This document shows, one piece after another, positions 1-9,500 of a stretch of 54,863 bases of DNA; position 1 is the stretch's first letter; each line of letters begins with the position of its first letter. Source of the DNA: Nevskia sp. (GTDB lineage Bacteria; Pseudomonadota; Gammaproteobacteria; Nevskiales; Nevskiaceae); contig JAQGNS010000167.1 in the NCBI GenBank assembly GCA_028291705.1, positions 1-54,863 on the forward strand. Direction: 5' to 3'. The position numbers and the translations under genes were made by a program. The notes beneath the pieces were generated by a model, which was not told the origin of the DNA, searched no databases, and saw only the letters and a program-made list of their open reading frames with translations.

Positions 1-149
1 CCCACCGCCAGCGAAGGGCTGGCCGGCGCAGCGCCGCCGTCAGAACCGCCCGAACACGCCGACAGAATCAGCAGGCCGGTGCCCGCCAGCGCCCCACCCC
101 ACACCAGACGCCGCGCCTGTGCGCGCAAAACATCGAATTTCTTGTGCAT
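1..149 (-). CDS. Lipoprotein, N-terminus only (cut by the window edge)
   Basis: An open frame starts with ATG at 149 and runs off the left edge, so only 49 residues are visible. They form a lipoprotein signal peptide: a basic start (MHKKFDVLRAQARR), a hydrophobic stretch and a lipobox LSAC followed by SGGSDGG. A GGGAG Shine-Dalgarno lies 5-10 bases upstream. The signal resembles that of the NHL-repeat lipoprotein at 744-2678 (LSACSGGD), so this may be a paralogue, but no mature domain can be seen. Predicted location is the inner leaflet of the outer membrane. It lies 93 bases downstream of the PExPT-CTERM-like gene and may share its transcript. Confidence 0.7.
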   Translation of the reverse strand, partial: MHKKFDVLRAQARRLVWGGALAGTGLLILSACSGGSDGGAAPASPSLAV

Positions 150-242
150 TGCCAACTCCCTGAAAATCGGACCATGCGCCCTGGCCGGGCGCTGAAAATC
201 GAACGGGACACCCAAAGGTCCCGGCGACTGGATCGCACAGAC

Positions 243-449
243 TTAAGCCTGCGGATCGCGCTTGCCTCGGCGGGCGGCGAGCTTCGCCTTCACCCAAGGC
301 ATGCCCGCGGCGGCAGCGCCCAGCAGCCCCAGAACCGCCGTGGGATTCTCGGGGGAATCCACACAGCCGCCCAGATCGGCCAAGGCAGAGCCGGCGAAGA
401 GTTGGGACAGGGCGGCTACGGCAATCAGCTTGGTCATCCAGCGCAGCAT
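243..449 (-). CDS. Small PExPT-CTERM-like exported protein (68 aa)
   Basis: I start at ATG 449 because AAGGAG sits 8 bases upstream; longer in-frame starts lack a ribosome site. The protein has a signal peptide (MLRWMTKLIAVAALS... ending ALA), about ten residues with one cysteine (DLGGCVDS), then PENPT, a hydrophobic segment (AVLGLLGAAAAG) and a basic tail (KLAARRGKR). PE-x-PT motif, transmembrane helix and basic cluster is the layout of PEP-CTERM-type sorting signals, which direct proteins to exosortase-like enzymes. Here almost the whole protein is the two signals with no cargo domain. No exosortase lies in the window. Family assignment rests on the motif and is moderately sure; function is unknown. 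Confidence 0.62.
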   Translation of the reverse strand: MLRWMTKLIAVAALSQLFAGSALADLGGCVDSPENPTAVLGLLGAAAAGMPWVKAKLAARRGKRDPQA

Positions 450-549
450 GGTGTGGCTCCTTGATAGTCGAACGGCGGCAAATGTAAAAAACATGTAAAG
501 ACTTTGTTTTTAATTTGTTAAGCAATTACCGAAGAAATTTTGAAATTAC

Positions 550-590
550 TTCAAATTAACAAGTTGAAACAAGCAACTTGTTAATTTGAA
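550..590. repeat. 17-bp perfect inverted repeat
   Basis: The arms TTCAAATTAACAAGTTG (550-566) and CAACTTGTTAATTTGAA (574-590) are perfectly complementary around a 7-base spacer. It lies about 100 bases upstream of the 243-449 start, in AT-rich DNA. It could be an operator for that gene or a transcript hairpin. A T7 run follows on the plus strand, but no plus-strand gene is present to be terminated. Confidence 0.6.
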
Positions 591-675
591 AGAATTTTTT
601 TCAACTCAATAAATTATATTTTCTGAATATGACCATGGCATGAAACCAGGTCGGCCACAGACCGATTTACCGAAT

Positions 676-703
676 GCGGGGAGAGGCAAACGCCTCTCCC
701 CGC
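676..703 (-). terminator. Hairpin terminator after the NHL lipoprotein
   Basis: A perfect 12-bp stem GCGGGGAGAGGC / GCCTCTCCCCGC with a 4-base loop starts about 40 bases past the stop of the minus-strand gene ending at 744. There is no clear U-tract on the minus strand, so this may be a weak terminator or a 3'-end stabiliser. The stem core recurs at 2800-2826 and 4586-4608. Confidence 0.5.
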
Positions 704-743
704 ACCTTCGGTGCACCGCGGAGCCCGCGGTGTGCGGAACTGC

Positions 744-2678
744 TTACGGCAGGCGCGGCTGGCCGATCAGCGGGGTCTTGACCGGCGCAGCGGCGCCGAC
801 CACTTCCACCACGTTGTTGCCGAAGCTGCCGGCCACCCAGACGTTGCCGGAGGCATCGACCGCCAGGTTGGCCGGCTGGCGCAGCAGCGCGCCGTCCGCC
901 ACATACGGCGTACCGCTGAGCGGCGCGCCGGAGGCGTTCAGCACGGCCACGCCGTTGACGCCGGCGATGTCTTCGTTGGCGATCCAGGCATTGCCGGCAC
1001 CATCGACAGCAACGCCGCCGGGCAGGTAGACACCGTTGCCGCTGAAGTTCACCAGCGAGTAGCCGGTGCTGCCGTTGAGCAGCTCGGTCACGCCGTTGGA
1101 AGCGCCGAAGGTGGCCGAGTTCGGCACCCAGACGTTGCCGGCGGCGTCCAATGCCAGGGCCTTCGGCAGTGCCAGGCCGCCACCCTTGAAGGGGCTGCCG
1201 GCGAGCTGCTGTGCCGGGTTGGCGGCGCTCAGTGCCAGCACCGCGACGTTGGTGGAATCCGATAGCCAGACATTGCCGGCGTCATCCAGCGCCAGGCCAC
1301 CCACGGCCGGCGGGAATCCGCCGACGGGAGCAGGCAGCACGTAGCTGGTCGGAGCATAGGCGCCGGCGGCGCTCAGCACCGTGGCGTTGCGGCGCGCCGC
1401 AGCCCACACATTGCCGGAAGCATCGACTGCAATACCCACCGGGCTGCGCACAGCAGTGGTGAGAGAGAACGGGCTGCCGGACAAAGATGCGCCAGTGCTG
1501 CCCAGGCCGCTGGCCGTGGTGCTGCCGCCGTTGGCGACCCAGACGTTACCGCTGCCGTCGATGGCCACCGCGGAAGGACCGTGCATGGCGTTGTTGTCGG
1601 TGAACGGCGTGCTCTGCACGCCAGCCGGGCTGAGTGAAACCACGCTGCCCAGGCCGCTGTTGACGCTGCTGTCGCTGACGACGTTGGCTACCCATACCGT
1701 GCCGGTGGCGTCGACCGCAAGGCCCTTGGGCTGGTCGAGCGCGCCGCCGGTGAAGCTGATGGCTACGGTCCAGTCGTTCGGGGCGGCGCCCAGGACGGGC
1801 AGGAACGGGCCGCTGCTGCCGGCCAGGCCGAACACTGCAGCGACGTTGGCACCCGGGGCGCGGGCGATATTCAGCGCGGCCTGCAGGGTGCTGGTCGGAG
1901 CGCTGCTACCGGTGGGGGTGGCGGCGCTGAACAGGGCGGCGCACGCGCTGCTGGTCGGCCCGGACGCGGTGACGCAGGGAGCCAGGGTATTGGCCAGGGT
2001 ATTGACGGTGGCGGTCGGCGGGGTGCCGGTGGCGCCAGCCGCCAGCGTGGTCTGCGCCAAGCCGGTGGACAGGTCCGCCAGATTGCCGAAGGCCGCCACG
2101 GCGCCGTTGAGACCGACGGCGTTGGTGACGGATGCGCCCGGCTTCTGGCCGGAGGCGTCGAGGAACTGCGACAGGGCATAGACCGAGGCCACGGTGGTGA
2201 CTTCGTCGATCACCGCCGACGCCGGCAGGCTGTTGCAGTGCCCCAGCGCGGCGCTCAGGCCGATGGCGGTGTTGTAATGGTTGCCCACCAGGCCGCCCTG
2301 GGCCACAGCGTAAACCTGCGGGTTGCCAGCCGGGCAGAAGTAGACGGCGGTGACATCGCCGTTCTGGTCGGACAGACCCAGGCCGATGGCCGAAGCGCTG
2401 CCGGCGCCGCTGTTGCCGGCGGCGTAGAGGGTGACGACGGACAGGGCCACGGCCTGGTCGCCGCCCTTGGCCTTGCCGCGGAGGATCTTGGCGCCGGAAG
2501 TGTTGGCGTTGGCCTTGACGTAAGCGGCGCTCGCCGTGACTTCAGCGGGGGCAGCGGACATGCCGCCGCTGGAGTCACCGCCGGAACAGGCGGACAGGGT
2601 CAGCGCGGCCAGTGCGGCGCCACCGAGAAACAGCCCGCGCACCTGCGCAAGCCCATTGTTGTTCTGCTGCATGCTCAT
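744..2678 (-). CDS. NHL-repeat beta-propeller lipoprotein
   Basis: I choose ATG 2678 (MSMQQNNN) because AGGAG lies seven bases upstream; an earlier in-frame ATG at 2696 would overlap that ribosome site. The 644-residue protein has a lipoprotein signal with lipobox LSAC followed by SGGDSSGG. An Ala/Gly-rich domain of about 270 residues comes next. The C-terminal half has about seven NHL-type repeats of the form LAVDASGNVWVAN, for example PKGLAVDATGTVWVAN and PANLAVDASGNVWVAG. NHL repeats build beta-propellers that usually bind ligands or proteins rather than catalyse reactions. It is probably outer-membrane anchored. The substrate or partner is unknown; the neighbouring PstS-like gene is read in the same direction. 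Confidence 0.85.
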   Translation of the reverse strand: MSMQQNNNGLAQVRGLFLGGAALAALTLSACSGGDSSGGMSAAPAEVTASAAYVKANANTSGAKILRGKAKGGDQAVALSVVTLYAAGNSGAGSASAIGLGLSDQNGDVTAVYFCPAGNPQVYAVAQGGLVGNHYNTAIGLSAALGHCNSLPASAVIDEVTTVASVYALSQFLDASGQKPGASVTNAVGLNGAVAAFGNLADLSTGLAQTTLAAGATGTPPTATVNTLANTLAPCVTASGPTSSACAALFSAATPTGSSAPTSTLQAALNIARAPGANVAAVFGLAGSSGPFLPVLGAAPNDWTVAISFTGGALDQPKGLAVDATGTVWVANVVSDSSVNSGLGSVVSLSPAGVQSTPFTDNNAMHGPSAVAIDGSGNVWVANGGSTTASGLGSTGASLSGSPFSLTTAVRSPVGIAVDASGNVWAAARRNATVLSAAGAYAPTSYVLPAPVGGFPPAVGGLALDDAGNVWLSDSTNVAVLALSAANPAQQLAGSPFKGGGLALPKALALDAAGNVWVPNSATFGASNGVTELLNGSTGYSLVNFSGNGVYLPGGVAVDGAGNAWIANEDIAGVNGVAVLNASGAPLSGTPYVADGALLRQPANLAVDASGNVWVAGSFGNNVVEVVGAAAPVKTPLIGQPRLP

Positions 2679-2799
2679 GGTAATGCTCCTGATCATTCGA
2701 ACCGCTTGTTTGGTTGATCGCGTGAGCTGCCGGGACCGGCATTGTGGAAAGATTCTTGAAATCCCCGAATGCCCGCCCCAGGCCTCCCTGCGCTAATAA

Positions 2800-2826
2800 G
2801 GGGGAGGAGCATTGCGCCCCTCCCCC
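2800..2826 (-). terminator. Hairpin terminator after the PstS-like gene
   Basis: An 11-bp stem with one mismatch (GGGGGAGGAGC / GCCCCTCCCCC) and loop ATTGC lies about 35 bases downstream of the stop of the minus-strand gene ending at 2862. Loop and core resemble the hairpin at 4586-4608. Confidence 0.5.
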
Positions 2827-2861
2827 ATTACAGCGTTACAGCCAGTACCGCTTGCTGCCGC

Positions 2862-4133
2862 TTAGTTGACGCAGCCGGTCACCTTGGCGCTGGTCAGGTT
2901 GCCCGACGTATCGGACAGGTAGGCCAGGCCGGTGCCCGCGTCAATGTCGGCGACACGAGTGGTGTACGGCGAAGCCAGCAGACCCTGCACGGCGGTCTTG
3001 TGGGTGCCATTGGCACCGTAGTAGCCCAGCAGGTTGGACACCGCCACGATCGGGTAACCCGAGGACGGCGCGGCGTAGGACGCCGGATCAACGATCACCA
3101 CACAGCCCGGCTGCGGGGGAGTGCCCGGCAGGTTTTCGAGGACCGGACGGCCCGTGGAGCTCACGGTGGTGGCAATGTCCTTGCCGGTGGTGGTGGTGAC
3201 GGTGAAGGTGCCGGTGGTGGCGAAGTCGTTGATCGGGTCAAGGCCGTTGACCGTGGCGATCTGGCCGGCGCCGCGGGCCACCGCATCCGCCACTTCACCG
3301 TAACCGATGGTGAACGAGTTGGCGGCGACGAAGTTCACCACGCCCGGGTTGCCGCTCTGGCCGGAGGAGCCGGAGGGCAGGCCAGCGGCGGTGGCGACCA
3401 CGTTGGTGAAGGTCTGGTCGGTGGTGTAATGGCCGGTGCTGAGGCCGCCGCACGTGGCCGCCAGGTGGTTCGACAGCGAGAAGGTCGTGCCGCTGCCGTC
3501 AGAACGATACACCACGGTGATGGGGTGGTTGCCACCGCCGAACGAGCTCCAGTTGCTGATCTGGCCGGTGAAGATCTGGCACACCTGGGTGGTGGTCAGG
3601 TTCAGGCTGGCGAGAGCGGCGTTGTTGTAGATGATGGCGACGGCGCCGGCCACGGAGGGGAACTGCACCGGGGCGGTCCTGGTGGCGCCGTAGGCGCTGA
3701 TGACGGCGTTGTACTCGCTGGCGGACATCGGCGCATCGGAAGCGGCGAAATCCGGGGCGGCGACGGAGCCGACGCCGAAGCCCAGCGGGGTGGTGGTGAA
3801 GTCGCCGCAGGCATTGCTCGCCGCATAGCCGGTGACGCCGCCGAGCACGCGCTTGCCGGTGCCGCTGCCGGTCTGGCAGTAGGTCACGGTGTTGCTCGTG
3901 GCCGACGCAAAGGCGCCGAACAGCGAGTCCGTGTCGCTCACCGGATTGGTCAGGCGGGCGTTGCTGCCGCTGCCCAGGGCGGCCGGGCCGCCGACGTAAC
4001 CCACCGCCGGCAGCGTGGCGCCGCCGCCGATCAGCGTGGCGGCCTGCGCGCCCACCGTGGTGACCGCGCCCATCGCCAGCAGCACGGCACGGGCCAGGTC
4101 ACGATTCTTCGATGAAGCAAAATTCCTTTGCAT
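2862..4133 (-). CDS. PstS-like periplasmic phosphate-binding protein (orphan)
   Basis: The 423-residue protein has a signal peptide ending near AQA (residue 30), then GGGATLP, SGTG and a YRSDGSGTTF phosphate-loop motif, as in the PstS/DING branch of type-2 periplasmic binding proteins. The start is ATG 4133 with GAGGAG upstream. No pstC, pstA or pstB is nearby, so it is not evidently an ABC importer component; secreted PstS-like proteins of this kind occur in pseudomonads and relatives. Sharing a region with a PdtA-like exoprotein, whose Pseudomonas relative is phosphate-regulated, suggests a phosphate-starvation link. That link is inference, because I see no convincing Pho box. Confidence 0.82.
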   Translation of the reverse strand: MQRNFASSKNRDLARAVLLAMGAVTTVGAQAATLIGGGATLPAVGYVGGPAALGSGSNARLTNPVSDTDSLFGAFASATSNTVTYCQTGSGTGKRVLGGVTGYAASNACGDFTTTPLGFGVGSVAAPDFAASDAPMSASEYNAVISAYGATRTAPVQFPSVAGAVAIIYNNAALASLNLTTTQVCQIFTGQISNWSSFGGGNHPITVVYRSDGSGTTFSLSNHLAATCGGLSTGHYTTDQTFTNVVATAAGLPSGSSGQSGNPGVVNFVAANSFTIGYGEVADAVARGAGQIATVNGLDPINDFATTGTFTVTTTTGKDIATTVSSTGRPVLENLPGTPPQPGCVVIVDPASYAAPSSGYPIVAVSNLLGYYGANGTHKTAVQGLLASPYTTRVADIDAGTGLAYLSDTSGNLTSAKVTGCVN

Positions 4134-4734
4134 GTTCCACTCCTCTGTGTTGATGAGTTGCTCCCCGAAGTAGGAAGCACGAGCGGTTCTAGGCGTGGAA
4201 TTTGTCGTTTTCTTGACCGCTTCGTGTCAGACCCGCAGCGCAGCTCGCAAATCTGATGTTTCCCCTTTGACTTCAACGGCATGCCGGATAAAAACCGCCG
4301 CAGCGCCGGCTTCCGATTGCAAAGGGAATGTAGGAAGCACATTAAGGAAGTTTAAATTTCCGATGACGGAGGCGAAGACGCGGCATCGGATTGCGTCGGG
4401 AATGAACGAACGCTCAGGTCAATCCCCGGGATTCGGTTTTATGATACTGATTAGTATGATTTATACGACAAGAGCGCGAACCTCTTCCCTGCCCTAGCCG
4501 CCCTCGCACGCAATAGATTCGTGCCCGCGCGCGATCACAAGCAGAAAAAGCGCAGCGCGTCAGCGGCGGCTCTTCCTTCGGCAACGGGAGAGGCATTGCG
4601 CCTCTCCCCATTTGTCCGACGCGTAACGCTTGCAGTTGATCAGTTGTTGATGCAGGCATTCACCTTGCCGGCAATGACAAAAAAAATACCGAATGAACTT
4701 CCAACTCAAGACACCGGTCGCGGCCGCCGTGCAA
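4134..4734. other. 600-bp intergenic region
   Basis: No convincing gene lies here. The right part carries the hairpin at 4586-4608, downstream of the TPR-glycosyltransferase operon. The left part must hold the promoter of the PstS-like gene. The string GTAGGAAGCAC occurs twice (near 4170 and 4330). An AT-rich patch lies near 4435-4475. I could not assign a -35/-10 pair or a Pho box. Confidence 0.5.
4586..4608 (-). terminator. Hairpin terminator after the TPR-glycosyltransferase operon
   Basis: A perfect 9-bp stem GGGAGAGGC / GCCTCTCCC with loop ATTGC lies about 130 bases past the stop at 4735. It shares its core with the hairpins at 676-703 and 2800-2826, so one hairpin type ends three successive transcription units. 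Confidence 0.5.
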
Positions 4735-6522
4735 TCACGCCGCGACGGACTCCCGGGCAGCTTGGGTGGCGATGAAGCCGCGCAGGGCCTGCGCCACTTC
4801 CGCCGCCACCGCGTCCCATTGGCCGAGGGCCGGCTGGCGGAACAGGCGGGCGCTGGGATACCAGGGCGAGTCGCTGCGCCGCTCCAGCCAGCGCCAGCAG
4901 GCGGCGTGGCGGTTCATGATCCACACCGGTTTGCCCAGGGCGCCGGCGAGATGCGCCACTGCGCTATCGACGGCGATGACCAGGTCCAGGTTTTCGATCA
5001 GGGCGGCGGTATCGGCGAAGTCGCCCAGCATCTCGCCGTGGCGCTGCAGGACCGGCAGGCTTTGCAGCAGCGGCAGGTCGGCGGCGGGCACTTCCTTTTG
5101 CAGGCAGATCCAGTGGACTGGGAGTTCGAGCAGCGCCAGCAGGCTGTGCAGCGGCATGTCGCGCTTGGTGTTGATCGGCGGATACTGGCGGCCGGCCCAC
5201 AGCAGGCCGATGCGCGGACGGTCGCGGGGACCCAGGGCCCGGTTCCAGCGCTCGGCCAGCGTGGCGTCCGCGCCCAGGTACGGAACCGGCGCCGGGATCG
5301 ATTCCAGCCGGGTGCGGAAGGCCAGCGGCAGGCTCATCAGGGGACAGTGAAAATCGAACGGCGGCAACGGTTCGCCGTCCACCGGCAAGGCGATGCTTCC
5401 CTTCAGGCTGGAGAACAGCCGGCGCAAGTGCAGCGGCGCGAACAGGATCACTTCGGCGCCGAGTGCCGCCACCATCGGCGCGTAGCGCACGAACTGGAGG
5501 GAGTCGCCGAAGCCCTGCTCGCTGTGCAGGAGAATGCGGCGCCCTTCCAGCGGCGCATCACCCAGCCATAGCGGCGCGGCGAAACTGGGGCGCTGGGCCT
5601 TGAGTGAAGAGCCTTCCCAGCGGCTTTCCATGTCGAGAAAGCCCTCCTCGAGGCGGCCGAGGGCGAGATGGATGACGCTGCGGTTATGACGGCTACTGGC
5701 GCATTGCGGGTCGAGTTCCAGCGCCGCATTCAGCGCGGCCAGCGCCTCGACGCGCCGGTTGAGCCGCTCCAGCGACACGCCGCGATTTTCATGTGCGGCC
5801 ACGTTGCGGGGTGCAAGTGTCAGGACGCGATCGAAGACTTCCAGCGCCTCGGCGCAGCGCTCCAGAGCCAGCAGCGCCACACCGCGATTGATCTGCGCCT
5901 CGACCATGCCGGGCTGGAGCTGCAGCAGCCGGTCAAGGCTGTGCAGCGCTTGCTCGGGCTGGTGCAGTTGGATCAGCGCGAAGCCATGGGCATTGAGGGC
6001 GCCAGCGTGATCGGGCTGCAGCGCCAGCGCGCGCTGCAGCGGCGGCAACGCTTCCTTGCTGTGCTCGAGCTCGACCAGGGTACGGCCGAGCAGAAACAGG
6101 CTTTCGGCATGGCCGGGACGCTGCACAACGGCCTGTGCCAGGCACTGCGCCGCCGCCTCGCGCCGCCCGAGATCGAGCAGGATGTAAGCACGATTGCTGA
6201 GTGCGGCAAAGTCGCCGGGGCGCACGGCCAGCACGCCATCGGCGCAGGCCAGGGCTTCGGTGGCACGCCGCAGCCGGTGCAGCACGTAGGCGCGATTGCA
6301 CTGCGCGTCCAGGTAGCAGGGCGCGCCCGCGGGCACCTGGCCGAGATCCTGCAGCGCTTCGTCGAAGCAGCCCAGCTGCGATAGCACGGCGGCGCGGTTG
6401 CTGAGCGCGTAGGCGTCGTGCGGATTGCCTTGCAGCACCTGGCCGAAGCAGTCCAGGGCAACGCCGTAGTCGCCGCGTCCGAAGGACTCGGCGCCGCGGC
6501 GCATCAGAGCCGCGGCGTTCAT
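4735..6522 (-). CDS. TPR protein with C-terminal GT9-like glycosyltransferase domain
   Basis: The 595-residue protein starts at ATG 6522, which overlaps the upstream TGA as ATGA, indicating translational coupling. Residues 1 to about 290 are tetratricopeptide repeats (for example NRAAVLSQLGCFDEALQDL). The rest is a heptosyltransferase-like glycosyltransferase with EQGFGDSLQFVRY near 334, GLLWAGRQYPPIN near 440 and DLVIAVDSAVAHLAGALGKP near 515. Proteins of this layout usually transfer sugars to proteins or surface glycans in the cytoplasm. It is closely similar to each half of the upstream gene. The likely target is the adhesin encoded at 11285-24106, by analogy with TibC/Aah heptosyltransferases acting on autotransporters. 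The donor sugar cannot be told from sequence. Confidence 0.85.
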   Translation of the reverse strand: MNAAALMRRGAESFGRGDYGVALDCFGQVLQGNPHDAYALSNRAAVLSQLGCFDEALQDLGQVPAGAPCYLDAQCNRAYVLHRLRRATEALACADGVLAVRPGDFAALSNRAYILLDLGRREAAAQCLAQAVVQRPGHAESLFLLGRTLVELEHSKEALPPLQRALALQPDHAGALNAHGFALIQLHQPEQALHSLDRLLQLQPGMVEAQINRGVALLALERCAEALEVFDRVLTLAPRNVAAHENRGVSLERLNRRVEALAALNAALELDPQCASSRHNRSVIHLALGRLEEGFLDMESRWEGSSLKAQRPSFAAPLWLGDAPLEGRRILLHSEQGFGDSLQFVRYAPMVAALGAEVILFAPLHLRRLFSSLKGSIALPVDGEPLPPFDFHCPLMSLPLAFRTRLESIPAPVPYLGADATLAERWNRALGPRDRPRIGLLWAGRQYPPINTKRDMPLHSLLALLELPVHWICLQKEVPAADLPLLQSLPVLQRHGEMLGDFADTAALIENLDLVIAVDSAVAHLAGALGKPVWIMNRHAACWRWLERRSDSPWYPSARLFRQPALGQWDAVAAEVAQALRGFIATQAARESVAA

Positions 6523-9500
6523 GCCTCGGCGCTGGCCCGTGCTGTCAGCAATGCCTGCAGTTCGCCGCGAACCTGCTCCGCCACGCCAGCCCAATCGCGC
6601 AGCGCCGCCTGGTAGAACAGTCTCGCACTGGGATACCACGGCGAGTCCGCGCGCCGATCCAGCCAGCGCCAGCAGGCGGCGTAGCGGCTGATGATCCACA
6701 CCGGCTTGCCCATGGTGCCGGCAAGATGGGCGACGGCGGTGTCGGCGGTGATCACCAGGTCGAGCCCGGAGATGAGGGCAGCGGTATCGGCGAAGTCGCG
6801 GCAGGCCTCGCCATGGCGGGCCAGGACTGGTGAGCGTTCCAGCAGCGGCAGGTCGGACGCCGGCACTTCGTTCTGCAGGCTGACGAAATCGGCGTCGAGC
6901 GCCAACAACGGGAGCAACACTTCCAGCGGCAGGTCACGGGTGTGATTGACCGGCGGATATTGCCGCCCGGCCCAGGCCAGGCCGATGCGCGGACGCCGCG
7001 CCGGCGGCCCGAGCCGCTCCGACCAGAACGCTGCCCGCGCCGGATCGGCATGCAGGTAGGGAATTTCCGCCGGAATGGTTTCGAGCGTGGTGCCGAAGGC
7101 CAGCGGCAGGCTCATCATCGGGCAGTGGTAATCATGCGGCGGCAGGGGGCGCTGCTCGCCGGGAAGCTGTGCTTCGAGTTGCACTTCGCAAGACAGGCCC
7201 ATCAGGAGATCGTGCAGGGCCGGCGGCCCCAGGATCACCACGCGGCCGCCGCGGGCGGCGATCAGCGGCGCGTAGCGCACGAACTGCAGGGTGTCGCCGA
7301 AGCCCTGCTCGTGGTGCAGCAGGATGGTCTTGCCGTGCAGGGGCTCGCCGCGCCATTGCGGTGCCGCGGTGTCGAGACGGATGCTTTTCAGGAAAGCATC
7401 CCAGCGGCTGTCGAAGTCCTCGAAGCCGCCCTTGAAGTCGCCGCGGCCAAGTTTGATCAGGCCGCGGTCGCAGCGCGCCTCAGCCAGCTCCGGGTCCAGC
7501 TCCAGCGCCCGTTCGAAACAACTCAAGGCCTCGTCGCGGCGGCCGAGCCGGTCCAGCATGATGCCGCGGTTGAGATGTGCGTCGGCATCTTCCGGATGCG
7601 CCGCCAGGATGCGCCAGAAGCAGACCAGGGCCTCTTCGAACCGGTGCAGCTTGCCCAGGGCCAGGCCGCGGTTCCTGACGATGCCGAGATCATGCGGTGC
7701 CAGGACCAGCGCCTGCTCGAAACAAGGCAGCGATTCCTCGTGACGCTCCAGGTTGGCCAGCGCCAGGCCGCGGCCGTTGAGGGCATCGGCGCGCGGCGCG
7801 GCGCGGGACAGCACGGCATCGAAGCAGTCCAACGCTTCTTCGAAACGCAGCAGCCGTCCCAACACCAGGCCGCGGTTGCACAGCAGGTCCACGTTGCCCG
7901 GCTCGATCGCCAGGGCCTTGTCCAGGCACACCAGGGCTTCATCGTTGTAACCGGCACTGGCCAGCGTGGCACCAAGGTTATAAAGGGCGCCGACGTGGCC
8001 GGGCTCGCGCTCCAGAATCCGGGTGAAGCAGCCGAGGGCGGTTTCGTAATCACCCCGCGCGGCGGCGGCCACGCCCTGCTCCATCGGCAGGTGAGGATCG
8101 AACGCGGCAGGCGCCGTGATGGCGGCCGGCGCCACCGTTGCGCCGCCGTGCGCCAGATATTGCTCCAGCGCCCGCCGTGTCCGCTGCACCACCCCGCTCC
8201 AGTCATCCAGCGCCGTCTGTCGGAACTGGCGCAGCGTCGGGTACCAAGGCGAATCGTCGCGGTCGCGCAGCCAGCGCCAGCAGGCGGCGTAACGGTTCAG
8301 CAGCCAGACCGGCTTGCCCATCGCCCCGGCCAGGTGCACCACGGAGGTATCGACGGCGATCACCAGGTCGAGATTGGCAATGAGCGCGGCGGTGTCGGCA
8401 AAATCGGTGAGCGATTCGCCGTGGCGCGCGAGTTGGGGCAGTGCGTCCAGTACCGCGCGGTCCCCGGCCGGAACGTCCTTCTGCAGGGTGATGAATTCAG
8501 CGTCGAGATCGAACAGCGGCCTCAGAAATTCCAGGGTCATGTCGCGCGGGATGTTCAGCGGCGGATACTGCCGCCCGGCCCAGGTGATGCCGATGCGCGG
8601 ACGCTGCGCCGGTCCCAGCCGCTGCGCCCAGGCGGCGGTACGCGCCGGGTGTGCGGCCAGATAGGGCACCATCTGCGCGGGAATGGTCTCGAGCGTGGTG
8701 CCGAAAGCCAGTGGCAGCGTCATGAAGGGGGTGTGCAGATCGTGCGGCGGCAACCGCTCGCCTTCGACGACGAATTCGAACGCTCCCGGCAGGCTGGACA
8801 GCACGTCGCGCAGGGCGGCCGGCACCGCCAGGATCACCCGCTGCGCACGGCGCGCGGCCAGCAACGCATAGCGGGCGAACTGCAGGGTGTCGCCGAAACC
8901 CTGCTCGTGGCTGAGCAGGAGGGTCTTGCCTTCCAGGGGCGCATTGCCGTTCCACAGCGGCGCGGAGGTGACGAACCGGGCGCGCCGCATGCTCTGCGTC
9001 TGCCAACGCAATTCCATGGCGCCGAAGCCCTGCGGCAGCCTGCCCAGCGCCAGGTCGATGACGCCGATATTGGTGATGGCGCCCGGATGACCGGGACTGT
9101 GACGCAGCGCCTTGTCGAAAGCGGCGCGCGCTTCGTCGCAGCGGTTCATGTTCCACAGCAGCGCACCGTAGCTGTTCAGGGCCTCGACATGATCCGGCGC
9201 AATCGCCAGCGCCTGTTCCAGGCACCCCTTGGCGTCTTCGATGCGGTGCAGGCTGAGCAGGCAACTGGAGCGGGAGATCAGGGCATCCAGGTGGTTCGCC
9301 TGTACCGCCAGGACATGATCGATGCAGACCAGCGACTCTTCATGCCGGTGCAACTGGCTGAGCATGAAGGCAAGGTTGAGCCGCAACTCCAGATCGTCCG
9401 GGCGCAAACGGGAAATCTGCTCGCAAGCGGCAAGCGCTTCCTCCACGCGATCAAGCCGGGCCAGCGCGACAGTGCGGTTCTTCTGCGCGCCGAAGTGCTG

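Larger units (their letters stand above)
450..743. other. AT-rich intergenic region with two inverted repeats
   Basis: About 290 bases between the NHL lipoprotein and the small exported protein, much more AT-rich than the rest of the window from about 480 to 640. It holds a 17-bp perfect inverted repeat (550-590) followed by seven T on the plus strand, and a GC-rich hairpin (676-703) just after the NHL lipoprotein stop. It probably contains the promoter of the 243-449 gene. No coding sequence is supported. Confidence 0.6.
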
